This document shows, in pieces, positions 42,572 through 49,602 of a stretch of 64,000 nt of DNA. The DNA is from Luteimonas gilva. Its GTDB lineage: Bacteria; Pseudomonadota; Gammaproteobacteria; Xanthomonadales; Xanthomonadaceae. Under the pieces are notes generated by a model that saw only the letters and a list, made by a program, of their open reading frames with translations, did not search any database and was not told the origin of the DNA. The stretch is from assembly GCF_005239095.1 (NCBI RefSeq), contig NZ_SZUA01000001.1, forward strand, positions 150,848 through 214,847. The letters run 5' to 3'. The position numbers and the translations under genes were made by a program. The number at the start of each line of letters is the position of its first letter. Positions within the stretch are counted from its first letter, which is position 1.

Positions 42572-43590
42572 ATGCGGTGTTGCGCAATGCGGTATCTCCG
42601 GTCGATGCGTTCGGCCGGCCGCTGCGCGACCTGCGTTTGTCGGTGATCGACGCCTGCAACTTCCGCTGCCCGTACTGCATGCCCGCCGACCGCATCGCCG
42701 AGGACCATGGCCTGGATGCCGCTTCGCGGTTGGATTTCGACGAGATCGAGACTTTGGTGCGCGGCTTCGTCCGATTGGGCGTGAGCAAGCTGCGCCTGAC
42801 CGGCGGCGAGCCGCTGCTGCGCAAGCATCTGCCGCGGTTGATCGAGCGCTTGGCGGCGATCGAGGGCATCGACGATCTGGCGCTGACCACCAACGGCTCG
42901 TTGTTGGCCAAACAGGCGGCCGCATTGCGCGATGCCGGTTTGCGGCGGCTGACGGTGAGTTTGGATGCGCTGGATCCGGACCTGTTCCGCGCTTTGTCCG
43001 GCGGGCGCGGCGAAGTGGCCGACGTGCTCGCGGGAATCGAAGCGGCCGAACGCGCCGGCTTCGCGCCGATCAAGCTCAACTGCGTCGTCCAGCGCGGCGT
43101 CAACGACGGCGAAGCCTTGGCCTTGGTCGAACGCTTCCGCGGCAGCGGCCACATCGTCCGCTTCATCGAATACATGGACGTGGGCACCTGCAACGGTTGG
43201 GACCGGGCGCGCGTCGTGCCTTCGGCGGAACTGCGCGATCGGATCCACGCGCGCTGGCCGTTGCGGCCGCTGGATCCGAATTACCGCGGCGAAGTCGCTT
43301 CGCGCTACGCCTTCGAGGACGTGCAGGGCGAGGTCGGTTTCGTCAGCTCGGTCAGCGCGCCGTTCTGCGGCGATTGCCATCGCGCGCGCATTTCGGCGGA
43401 CGGCAAGCTCTACACCTGTTTGTTCGCGGGCGAGGGCAGGGATTTGCGACCGTGGCTGAAGCTCGGCGAGACGGCGTTCGCGGAGCAGGTGGGCGATCTT
43501 TGGTCGCGGCGTGCGGATCGCTACAGCGAATTGCGCGGCGAGGCGGGCGCTTCGCGCAAGCACGTCGAGATGTATCTGATCGGGGGTTAG
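42568..43590 (+). CDS. moaA: GTP 3',8-cyclase MoaA
   Basis: Radical SAM enzyme for the first step of molybdopterin synthesis, 340 aa. The N-terminal [4Fe-4S] cluster motif is CNFRCPYC (Cys30, 34, 37). TGGEPLL binds SAM. The C-terminal second cluster cysteines lie in PFCGDCHRARISADGKLYTC. The protein ends in GG, as required for activity in this family. The start overlaps the MBL gene stop (ATGA). moaC, moaD and moaE follow, with palindromic repeats between. Confidence 0.96.
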   Translation: MNAVLRNAVSPVDAFGRPLRDLRLSVIDACNFRCPYCMPADRIAEDHGLDAASRLDFDEIETLVRGFVRLGVSKLRLTGGEPLLRKHLPRLIERLAAIEGIDDLALTTNGSLLAKQAAALRDAGLRRLTVSLDALDPDLFRALSGGRGEVADVLAGIEAAERAGFAPIKLNCVVQRGVNDGEALALVERFRGSGHIVRFIEYMDVGTCNGWDRARVVPSAELRDRIHARWPLRPLDPNYRGEVASRYAFEDVQGEVGFVSSVSAPFCGDCHRARISADGKLYTCLFAGEGRDLRPWLKLGETAFAEQVGDLWSRRADRYSELRGEAGASRKHVEMYLIGG

Positions 43591-43599
43591 TCGCTTTAT

Positions 43600-43730
43600 G
43601 CCGTCATTCCCGCGAAGGCTGGAATCCAGCGACTTAGGCCTTCGCCCCTAAGCAAGAGGTGTTTTGCTCTTCGATCGGATTAACGCGAAAATCAAAATCA
43701 CTGGATTCCCGCCTTCGCGGGAATGACGGC
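43600..43730. repeat. Palindromic repeat, family F (copy 1)
   Basis: Arms GCCGTCATTCCCGCGAAGGC-TGGAATCCAG (43600-43629) and the complement (43701-43730), with a roughly 70-nt centre. Lies between moaA and moaC. Related: 47819-47905 and the single arm at 44538-44568. Confidence 0.88.
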
Positions 43731-43744
43731 TGCAAAGCGAACGC

Positions 43745-44236
43745 ATGAAACGCAAGGGTAAACTGACCCACCTCGACAAAGACGGCATGCCCGCCATGGT
43801 CGACGTGTCCGGCAAAGCCGTCACGTCCCGCGAAGCCGTCGCCGAGTGCCGCGTCCGCTTTCCGGCCGACGTCGCTGCGCAACTGCGTAAGAACGGCCTG
43901 AAAAGCGCGAAAGGCGCCATCGCCGAAACCGCGATCGTCGCCGGCACGATGGCGGCCAAGCGCACCCACGAACTGATCCCGTTCTGCCATCCGCTGCCGA
44001 TCGACGGCTGCCGCATCGCCATCGATTGGAGCGGCGAGCGGGAACTCGCTATCGAATGCCTGGTGAAAACCACCGATCGCACCGGCGTCGAAATGGAAGC
44101 GCTGACCGGCGCCACGGTCGCGGCGTTGACCGTGTACGACATGTGCAAGGCCTTGTCGCACGCGATCGTGCTCGGCCCGGCCAAGCTGCTCGGCAAACGC
44201 GGCGGCAAGCGCGATTTCGGGAAGGCGGGGCGATGA
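43745..44236 (+). CDS. moaC: Cyclic pyranopterin monophosphate synthase MoaC
   Basis: Works with MoaA to make cyclic pyranopterin monophosphate, 163 aa, hexameric in relatives. Family marks: [36 protein letters not shown] and [20 protein letters not shown], with the catalytic Lys/Asp/His residues in place. Its stop overlaps the moaD start in ATGA. Confidence 0.96.
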   Translation: MKRKGKLTHLDKDGMPAMVDVSGKAVTSREAVAECRVRFPADVAAQLRKNGLKSAKGAIAETAIVAGTMAAKRTHELIPFCHPLPIDGCRIAIDWSGERELAIECLVKTTDRTGVEMEALTGATVAALTVYDMCKALSHAIVLGPAKLLGKRGGKRDFGKAGR

Positions 44237-44475
44237 CGCGGGCGACGGTGCTCTATTTCGCCAGTTTGCGCGATGCCGCCGGACGCTCTGCCGAGGCGGT
44301 CGAATCCGATGCCGCGGACTTGCGCAGCCTGTACGAGGAGTTGCGTGGCCGGCATGGCTTCGTTCTTCCCATCGCTCGCTTGAGGGTGGCCGTCGACGGC
44401 GCCTTCGCCGATTGGAACGACGGTTTGCGCGAAGGCAGCGAAGTCGCGTTCATTCCCCCTGTCAGCGGCGGTTGA
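44233..44475 (+). CDS. moaD: Molybdopterin synthase sulfur carrier MoaD
   Basis: Ubiquitin-like sulfur carrier of 80 aa. It starts [16 protein letters not shown] and ends in the required double glycine (FIPPVSGG), which is thiocarboxylated before sulfur transfer in the MoaD-MoaE complex. Translationally coupled to moaC. It is separated from moaE by about 100 bp that holds a half-palindrome. Confidence 0.95.
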   Translation: MTRATVLYFASLRDAAGRSAEAVESDAADLRSLYEELRGRHGFVLPIARLRVAVDGAFADWNDGLREGSEVAFIPPVSGG

Positions 44476-44537
44476 TTTCCCGCCATCGGGCGACTTTCGC
44501 TTTTGCCCGCGCGCGAGAAAAGGCAGAATCCAAGCCA

Positions 44538-44568
44538 CTGGATCCCCGCCTTCGCGGGGATGACGGCT
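44538..44568. repeat. Single arm of a family F palindrome
   Basis: CTGGATCCCCGCCTTCGCGG-GGATGACGGCT matches the right arm of the element at 43600-43730; no left arm is recognisable upstream. It ends seven bases before the moaE start codon, so it replaces a normal ribosome-binding region. Confidence 0.75.
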
Positions 44569-44575
44569 CAAGAGC

Positions 44576-44995
44576 ATGCCGCGCTTCCGATTGTCCGATG
44601 CGCCCTTCGATATCGAACCTCTGCGTTCGGCGCTGCTCGGCGCACGAGCGGGCGCCTTCTCGAGCTTCGAAGGTTGGGTGCGTGATCACAACGAAGGGCG
44701 CGCCGTACTCGGACTTCGCTACGAAGCCTATGCCGCTCTCGCGGAGGCCGAGGGCGAGCGCGTGATCGACGAAGCGTTGGCCAAGTTCGAAATCGTCGAC
44801 GCCCGTTGCGTGCATCGCATCGGCGATCTGGCCATCGGCGACCTGGCGGTCTGGGTCGGCGTGTCCGCCGCGCACCGCGACGCGGCCTTCGCCGCATCCC
44901 GTTACATCATCGACGAGGTGAAGGCGCGCGTACCGATCTGGAAGCACGAGCGGTACGCGGGAGGGGATGCGGGGTGGTTGCATCCAGACGGCTGA
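44576..44995 (+). CDS. moaE: Molybdopterin synthase catalytic subunit MoaE
   Basis: Transfers sulfur from MoaD to precursor Z, 139 aa. Motifs: GAFSSFEGWVRDHN, LRYEAYAALAEAEG, AVWVGVSAAHRDAAFAASRYIIDEVK and VPIWKHE with the catalytic lysines. The ATG at 44576 has AAGAG close upstream inside the family F arm and no better site. Last of the moa genes here; a family D repeat follows two bases after the stop. Confidence 0.95.
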   Translation: MPRFRLSDAPFDIEPLRSALLGARAGAFSSFEGWVRDHNEGRAVLGLRYEAYAALAEAEGERVIDEALAKFEIVDARCVHRIGDLAIGDLAVWVGVSAAHRDAAFAASRYIIDEVKARVPIWKHERYAGGDAGWLHPDG

Positions 44996-44996
44996 C

Positions 44997-45120
44997 TTTC
45001 CCGCTCGCGGGAGAAGGTGGCGCGAAGCGCCGGATGAGGCGCGCGGAGTCGCAAATCGCTTCGAAAATTCGTCGCGGCGGGCTGCCCTCACCCAACCCTC
45101 TCCCGCAAGCGGGAGAGGGC
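44997..45120. repeat. Palindromic repeat, family D (copy 3)
   Basis: Left part TTCCCGCTCGCGGGAGAAGG, GCGCCGGATGAGG; right part CCCTCACCCAACCCTCTCCC, GCAAGCGGGAGAGGGC. It is inverted relative to copy 1. Confidence 0.85.
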
Positions 45121-45140
45121 TCAAGCAAGCGAGAGAGCCA

Positions 45141-45212
45141 AAATGGCGATGACCCCGCCGGCTGACATCGGCACCCGCGTCGATCCGTTGTTGCCCTCCG
45201 GCCCTGGCGGGG
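45141..45212 (-). pseudogene. Truncated duplicate of the SRP RNA gene
   Basis: About 72 nt repeat the apical loop and 3' half of the SRP RNA gene that lies 200 bp away (45339-45415), with three substitutions and a 5-nt deletion. The conserved apical GGAA loop reads GGAG and the following AGCA reads AACA, both protein-contact positions. The 5' strand of the long stem is missing: sequence identity ends where element K begins. It cannot fold as a normal SRP RNA. Confidence 0.75.
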
Positions 45213-45281
45213 TGAGCATCGGCGTTTGCGCGCCACTGGCGCGCGCCGATGCGAACGCCCGGCCATGGATGGCCGGGCCGG
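45209..45281. repeat. Structured multi-hairpin element K (copy 2)
   Basis: GGGGTGA; outer stem GCATCGGC/GCCGATGC (45216-45223 with 45245-45252); bulge GTTT; inner hairpin GCGCGCC-ACT-GGCGCGC (45228-45244), identical to copy 1; GAACG; terminal hairpin CCCGGCCAT-GG-ATGGCCGGG (45258-45277); CCGG. It abuts the truncated SRP RNA copy. 45282-45346 shows nothing further. Confidence 0.6.
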
Positions 45282-45346
45282 ACGCTATGGAGATAGGAAC
45301 GTCGCGCCACGGATGGCAACGGTTTTCGAGAAGATCAAATGGCGAT

Positions 45347-45448
45347 GACCCCGCCGGCTGACCTCGGCACCCGCGTCGATCGATACCGTTGCTGCCTTCC
45401 GGCCCTGGCGGGATTTTCGACCTAGCGTCGCGAGGGGCCGACGGGGCC
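45347..45448 (-). ncRNA. ffs: Signal recognition particle RNA (small bacterial 4.5S type)
   Basis: About 102 nt on the minus strand. The ends pair over 11 bp (GGCCCCGUCGG with CCGGCGGGGUC). The apex has the invariant SRP core CAGGGCCGGAAGGCAGCA, with GGAA loop and AGCA, where Ffh binds. Ffh and this RNA target membrane and secreted proteins to FtsY. It lies between tRNA-Ser(GGA) and dnaX, a neighbourhood seen in relatives. Ends are estimated from pairing, so they may be off by a few bases. Confidence 0.88.
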
Positions 45449-45503
45449 ACCATAGAAAACGGCCCTTCCGCTGCGATCACCGATGTGTGTCGGCTTTTGC
45501 ATT

Positions 45504-45550
45504 GAAAAGTCTGGCCATGGGTGGCCAGGCTCTTGCGAAAGGACTCGCAT
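45504..45550 (-). repeat. tRNA-trailing element J (copy 2)
   Basis: Starts one base after the CCA of tRNA-Ser(GGA) on the minus strand. It aligns over 47 nt, 39 identical, with 29765-29811. The conserved core is CGCAAGAGCC followed by the hairpin TGGCCACCCATGGCCA; the outer pair C-G of copy 1 is T-A here. Confidence 0.65.
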
Positions 45551-45551
45551 A

Positions 45552-45644
45552 TGGCGGAGAGAGGGGGATTCGAACCCCCGAAGCGCGGTTTAGACGCTTA
45601 CACACTTTCCAGGCGTGCTCCTTCAACCACTCGGACACCTCTCC
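45552..45644 (-). tRNA. tRNA-Ser (GGA)
   Basis: A 93-nt class II tRNA with long variable arm and encoded CCA. The anticodon loop CTGGAAA gives GGA. Transcribed toward the SRP RNA gene and divergent from dnaX. Confidence 0.97.
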
Positions 45645-45769
45645 GCTGGAACCTGAAGGAAGCCAGGGGCGACGCTCAGGGGCGCAAATTCTAGCCGTGG
45701 CGGGCATTTGGGACAAGCGAGCCCGGGCCGTCGCGGCCGCTGCGATGGCCGCATGGCAGAATGGACGCC

Positions 45770-47488
45770 ATGTCCTACCTCGTCCTCGCCCGCAAGTGGC
45801 GTCCCAAACGTTTCGCCGAACTGGTCGGGCAGGAGCATGTGGTCCGTGCGCTCACCAATGCGTTGGATACCGGCCGCGTCCACCACGCTTTCCTGTTCAC
45901 CGGCACTCGCGGCGTCGGCAAAACGACCATCGCCCGCATCTTCGCCAAATCGCTGAACTGCGAGCGCGGCACCTCGGCCGAACCCTGCGGGGAATGCCCG
46001 ACCTGCCAGGCGATCGACGCCGGCCGCTTCATCGACCTGCTGGAAATCGACGCGGCCTCCAACACCGGCGTGGACGACGTCCGCGAGGTGATCGACAACG
46101 CCCAGTACATGCCTTCGCGCGGCCGGGTGAAGGTCTATCTGATCGACGAAGTCCACATGCTGTCCAAGTCGGCCTTCAACGCGCTGCTGAAGACGCTGGA
46201 AGAGCCGCCGGAGCACGTGAAATTCCTGCTGGCCACCACCGATCCGCAGAAATTGCCGGTGACGGTGCTGTCGCGCTGCCTGCAGTTCAATCTGAAGCGC
46301 TTGGACGAGCAGCAGATCGCCGGGCAGATCGCGAAGATCCTCGCGGCCGAAGGCATTGGCGCCGAACCGGGCGCGATCCGGCAATTGGCCAAGGCCGCCG
46401 ACGGCAGCCTGCGCGACGGTTTGTCGCTGCTCGACCAGGCCATCGCCTATAGCGGCGCGAACGACGCCGGCGGCGTATTGGCCGATGCGGCGGTGGCGAC
46501 GATGCTCGGCACGGTCGACCGCACTCGCGTCGGCGCATTGCTCGCGGCGCTGGCCGCCGGCGACGGCGAACGCTTGCTGGCCGAAGCCGCGGCGCTGGCC
46601 GAATTCTCGCCCGACTGGGGCAGCCTCCTCGATGCGCTGGCCGACGGCCTGCATCGGATCCAAGTGAAGCAATTGGTGCCCGGCGCCGGCATCGAGACCG
46701 ATGCGGTCGACGTCGAAGCGCTGGCCGGCGGCCTGCGTCCGGAGTTGGTGCAGCTTTGGTACCAGATGGCCTTGAACGGGCGCCGCGATCTGCCGTTGGC
46801 GCCCAGTCCGCGCGCCGGCTTCGAGATGAGCCTGCTACGCATGCTGGCGTTCCGTCCGGCCGAGGCGGGCGCCGCCGCGGTTTCCGGCGGCGGCGCCGCA
46901 TCCGCAACGCCTGCGCCGAAGACCTCCGCCGCCGCTGCGGCGAAGGCCGCGTTGTCGATGCAAGACGCCAAGCGCGAAGCCGTCGCTGCGCCGCCCGTGG
47001 CGCCGCCTTCGCCAGCGCCGGCAGCTCCTGTCGCGGCCCCGCGCCCGGCGCCGCCCGTCGAACCGCCGAAAGCCGCACCTCCCGCAGCTACGCGCGGCGT
47101 CGAAGTCGACAGCGAACGCTGGCTGGAATTGGTGGCTTCGCTCGCGTTGAAAGGCCCAGCCCGGGAGTTGGCTTCGCACGCCTCTTTCGTCGGCTATGCG
47201 GACGAAGTGCTGCGGCTTTCGCTGCCCGCGAGCGACGAGCACCTGCGCTCGCCGCTGCTGGTCAAGCAATTGGCCGATGCCTTGGCTCCGCAGTTGGGCG
47301 CCGTGCCGCAAATCCGCTTCGAAGCCGAAGCCGGCCAAGGCGAAACCCTGCACCAGCGCAACGCGCGCCAACGCGACGCGCGCCAGGCGGCGGCCGAAGA
47401 GACGTTCATGGCCGATCCCGCCGTGCAGCATCTGATCCAGAAGGGCGCGCAAGTGGTGCCCGATTCCATCCGACCTTACGACGAGTGA
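45770..47488 (+). CDS. dnaX: DNA polymerase III tau/gamma subunit
   Basis: Clamp-loader ATPase of 572 aa. Walker A is GTRGVGKTT, the zinc module C-x8-C-x2-C-x2-C reads [16 protein letters not shown], Walker B is YLIDEVHML, and the arginine finger lies in LSRCLQF. An Ala/Pro-rich linker (about residues 365-450) leads to the tau-specific C-terminal domain. The A-rich heptamer that makes gamma by frameshifting in E. coli is absent, so tau alone is the likely product. The start [12 protein letters not shown] at 45770 is canonical. Upstream of ybaB and recR. Confidence 0.96.
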   Translation: MSYLVLARKWRPKRFAELVGQEHVVRALTNALDTGRVHHAFLFTGTRGVGKTTIARIFAKSLNCERGTSAEPCGECPTCQAIDAGRFIDLLEIDAASNTGVDDVREVIDNAQYMPSRGRVKVYLIDEVHMLSKSAFNALLKTLEEPPEHVKFLLATTDPQKLPVTVLSRCLQFNLKRLDEQQIAGQIAKILAAEGIGAEPGAIRQLAKAADGSLRDGLSLLDQAIAYSGANDAGGVLADAAVATMLGTVDRTRVGALLAALAAGDGERLLAEAAALAEFSPDWGSLLDALADGLHRIQVKQLVPGAGIETDAVDVEALAGGLRPELVQLWYQMALNGRRDLPLAPSPRAGFEMSLLRMLAFRPAEAGAAAVSGGGAASATPAPKTSAAAAAKAALSMQDAKREAVAAPPVAPPSPAPAAPVAAPRPAPPVEPPKAAPPAATRGVEVDSERWLELVASLALKGPARELASHASFVGYADEVLRLSLPASDEHLRSPLLVKQLADALAPQLGAVPQIRFEAEAGQGETLHQRNARQRDARQAAAEETFMADPAVQHLIQKGAQVVPDSIRPYDE

Positions 47489-47493
47489 ACGAC

Positions 47494-47814
47494 ATGCGTG
47501 GAAACATCGCCCAATTGATGCAGCAGGCGCAGAAGATGCAGGAAAACCTGCAGCGCGCCCAGGAAGAGCTGGCCAAGCTGGAAGTGACCGGCAACGCCGG
47601 CGGAGGCATGGTCAGCGTGACCCTGAGCGGCCGCATGGAATGCCGCAAGGTGCGGATCGATCCGAGCGTACTGTCGGATCCGGAGATGGCCGAAGACCTG
47701 ATCGCCGCCGCATTCAACGACGCGGTCAACAAGGTCAATGCCGAATCGCAGCAGCGCATGGGCGCGGCGACGGCGGGCATGCCGGTGCCGCCCGGCATGA
47801 AGTTGCCGTTCTAG
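47494..47814 (+). CDS. ybaB: YbaB/EbfC nucleoid-associated protein
   Basis: Small dimeric DNA-binding protein of 106 aa. It begins [20 protein letters not shown], contains [26 protein letters not shown], and ends in a Met/Pro-rich tail, all typical. It starts five bases after the dnaX stop and precedes recR, the standard dnaX-ybaB-recR order. Binds and bends DNA in relatives; its cellular role is not well defined. Confidence 0.95.
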   Translation: MRGNIAQLMQQAQKMQENLQRAQEELAKLEVTGNAGGGMVSVTLSGRMECRKVRIDPSVLSDPEMAEDLIAAAFNDAVNKVNAESQQRMGAATAGMPVPPGMKLPF

Positions 47815-47818
47815 CAAT

Positions 47819-47905
47819 CGTCATCCCAGCGAAAGCTGGGATCCATTTTGCTTCTGCGGAACCTAAAGAAGTCGCTGGATTCCCGCCTATGCGGGAATGA
47901 CGGCT
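47819..47905. repeat. Palindromic repeat, family F (copy 2)
   Basis: CGTCATCCCAGCGAAAGCTG-GGATCCA on the left and CTGGATTCCCGCCTATGCGG-GAATGACGGCT on the right. The arms are more diverged than in copy 1 and each forms its own hairpin. It separates ybaB from recR by about 100 bp. Confidence 0.85.
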
Positions 47906-47912
47906 AAAACAT

Positions 47913-48509
47913 ATGTCTTCGCTTCTCGAACAACTGATCGAAGCCCTCCGCGTCCTGCCCGGCGTCGGCCAGAAGAGCGCGCAGCGCATGGCCTACCATG
48001 TGCTGGAACGCGAGCGCGAAGGCGGCAAGCGCTTGGCCGAAACCCTGGCCGAGTCGATCGAACGCATCGGCCATTGCGCGCGTTGCCGCGACTTCGCCGA
48101 AACCGAAATCTGCCCGATCTGCGCCAGCGCGGCGCGCGACGCGCATCAGTTGTGCGCGGTCGAATCCCCGGCCGATCGGCTGGCGATCGAGCAGGCCACC
48201 GGCTATCGCGGCCTGTATTTCGTGCTGCAGGGACGGCTCAGTCCGTTGGACGGCGTCGGCCCGAACGAACTGGGCCTGGACAAGCTGGCGGCGAGGCTCG
48301 CCGAAGGCGAAGTCAAGGAATTGATCATCGCCACCAATCCTACCGTGGAAGGCGAGGCGACCGCGCACTATCTGGCGCAGCTCGCGCGCAAGCACGGCGT
48401 GCGGCCGAGCCGGCTGGCGCACGGCGTGCCGCTGGGCGGCGAGTTGGAATACGTGGACCGCGGCACGCTGTCGCACGCGTTCGGCAGCCGTACCGAGATG
48501 CCGTCCTGA
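47913..48509 (+). CDS. recR: Recombination protein RecR
   Basis: Part of the RecFOR loader that places RecA on gapped DNA, 198 aa. The helix-hairpin-helix is [18 protein letters not shown], the zinc finger CARC-x8-CPIC, and the Toprim domain runs from [18 protein letters not shown] to [14 protein letters not shown]. The C-terminal Walker-B-like end is normal. The start at 47913 matches the family. A family F repeat lies between it and ybaB and a family A repeat follows three bases after its stop. Confidence 0.96.
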   Translation: MSSLLEQLIEALRVLPGVGQKSAQRMAYHVLEREREGGKRLAETLAESIERIGHCARCRDFAETEICPICASAARDAHQLCAVESPADRLAIEQATGYRGLYFVLQGRLSPLDGVGPNELGLDKLAARLAEGEVKELIIATNPTVEGEATAHYLAQLARKHGVRPSRLAHGVPLGGELEYVDRGTLSHAFGSRTEMPS

Positions 48510-48511
48510 TT

Positions 48512-48600
48512 TTGTGGGAGCGGCTTCAGCCGCGAGCTTTTTCGTGCGGATTGCGGCAATCTTGAGGAAAGAGCTCGCGGCTGAAGCCGCTCCCGCAAAG
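48512..48600. repeat. Palindromic repeat, family A (copy 6)
   Basis: Arms GTGGGAGCGGCTTCAGCCGC-GAGCT and the complement ending GCTCCCGC. It lies between recR and the HIT gene; a further copy flanks the other side of the HIT gene. Confidence 0.9.
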
Positions 48601-48616
48601 CAAAGAGGAGCGAAAA

Positions 48617-48967
48617 ATGTCCGACACGATCTTCCACAAAATCATCCATCGCGAAATCCCCGCCGACATCGTCTACGAAGACGAGCACCTGATCGCTTTC
48701 CGCGACATCGCGCCGCAGGCGCCGGTGCACGTGCTGTTCGTGCCCAAGGTTTCGATCGCCACGTTGAACGATCTGCGCGCCGATCAGGCCGAAACGATCG
48801 GCCGGCTGGCGTTCGCGGCGGCCGAATACGCCAAGCGGGAAGGCTTCGACCAGGACGGCTATCGGATCGTCATGAACTGCAATGCGGATGCCGGCCAGAC
48901 CGTGTTCCAACTGCATCTGCATCTGCTGGCCGGCGCGGCGTTGGGGCGTTTCGGCACGCCTGTCTAG
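48617..48967 (+). CDS. hinT: HIT-family nucleotide hydrolase (HinT-like)
   Basis: Nucleoside phosphoramidase or related hydrolase of the histidine triad family, 116 aa. It starts MSDTIFHKIIHREIPADIVYED, as in HinT, and has APVHVLFVPK. The triad region reads FQLHLHLLAG. The nucleophile His100 and last His102 are present, but the first triad His is Gln98. The central His does the chemistry, so activity is probably kept, with altered substrate positioning. GAGGAG lies before the ATG. It is bracketed by two family A repeats. Confidence 0.9.
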   Translation: MSDTIFHKIIHREIPADIVYEDEHLIAFRDIAPQAPVHVLFVPKVSIATLNDLRADQAETIGRLAFAAAEYAKREGFDQDGYRIVMNCNADAGQTVFQLHLHLLAGAALGRFGTPV

Positions 48968-48985
48968 TTTTTTGCGAGACGGCTT

Positions 48986-49070
48986 TTTGTGGGAGCGGCT
49001 TCAGCCGCGAGCTCTTTTTGCTGGCGTGCAGCGATCCTGAAGAGCTCGCGGCTGAAGCCGCTCCCACAAA
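48986..49070. repeat. Palindromic repeat, family A (copy 7)
   Basis: Arms GTGGGAGCGGCTTCAGCCGC-GAGCTC and a fully complementary right arm ending GCTCCCAC; among the best-preserved copies. It lies between the convergent HIT and Slp genes. Confidence 0.9.
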
Positions 49071-49089
49071 AGCGCAACAAAAGGCGGAA

Positions 49090-49602
49090 TCAATAGCGGC
49101 TGTCGCCCCAGCCCCAGCCGGCCCACGGCCACGGACGCTTGCTGTAGGGGTAACGCGGATCCTGATGCGGCGCTTCCGGCCACAGATGCACGCTGTCGGC
49201 CGCCACGCGCGGCCGCGAATAGCCGTGGCTGCCGGCCCATGGCGCTTCGAAACCGTCGAGGTGGCCGACCACGGTCAATTCGCGGTTCTTCAGATACACC
49301 GCCGGATCGTAGTAGCCCGGGCCGCAGGCGACGAAGCGGCCGCTGCCGTCGTCGTACATGTGCTTGGGCCTTCCGTAAACCGATAACTGGCTGCCGATCA
49401 ATTCGAAGCAAGTCCGGTCGCCTTGCGCGCGCGCCGACACGATGCGGCCGCCCCAGCGCACCGGCAAGCCCGGACGGCCCACGTCGCGCGCCTGCGCGGG
49501 GCTGATGTCGACGACGTCGCCGTGCAGCGGAGCAGGGACCGTAGCGCAGCCTCCCGTCAATCCGGCGGCGGCGACGGCGAGGAAGAACAGGGCGGTTTTC
49601 AT
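49090..49602 (-). CDS. Slp-family outer-membrane lipoprotein
   Basis: Lipoprotein of 170 aa. Signal peptide with lipobox LTGGC, then the Slp-type domain (PAQARDVGRPGLPVRWGGRIVSARAQG, then CFELIGSQLSVYGRP, then GRFVACGPGYYDPAVY). A Pro/Trp/Tyr-rich C-terminal tail (YPYSKRPWPWAGWGWG) is unusual. E. coli Slp is induced on carbon starvation and entry to stationary phase. The start overlaps the stop of the TgpA-like gene (ATGA), so the protein is coupled to that operon. Likely faces the periplasm from the outer membrane. Confidence 0.88.
   Translation of the reverse strand: MKTALFFLAVAAAGLTGGCATVPAPLHGDVVDISPAQARDVGRPGLPVRWGGRIVSARAQGDRTCFELIGSQLSVYGRPKHMYDDGSGRFVACGPGYYDPAVYLKNRELTVVGHLDGFEAPWAGSHGYSRPRVAADSVHLWPEAPHQDPRYPYSKRPWPWAGWGWGDSRY

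Noticed and set aside
44967-45480. Short frames across the SRP RNA / element K region.
   Set aside because: They overlap repeats and an RNA gene, lack ribosome-binding sites and change frame between the repeated segments, so coding is not what is conserved.
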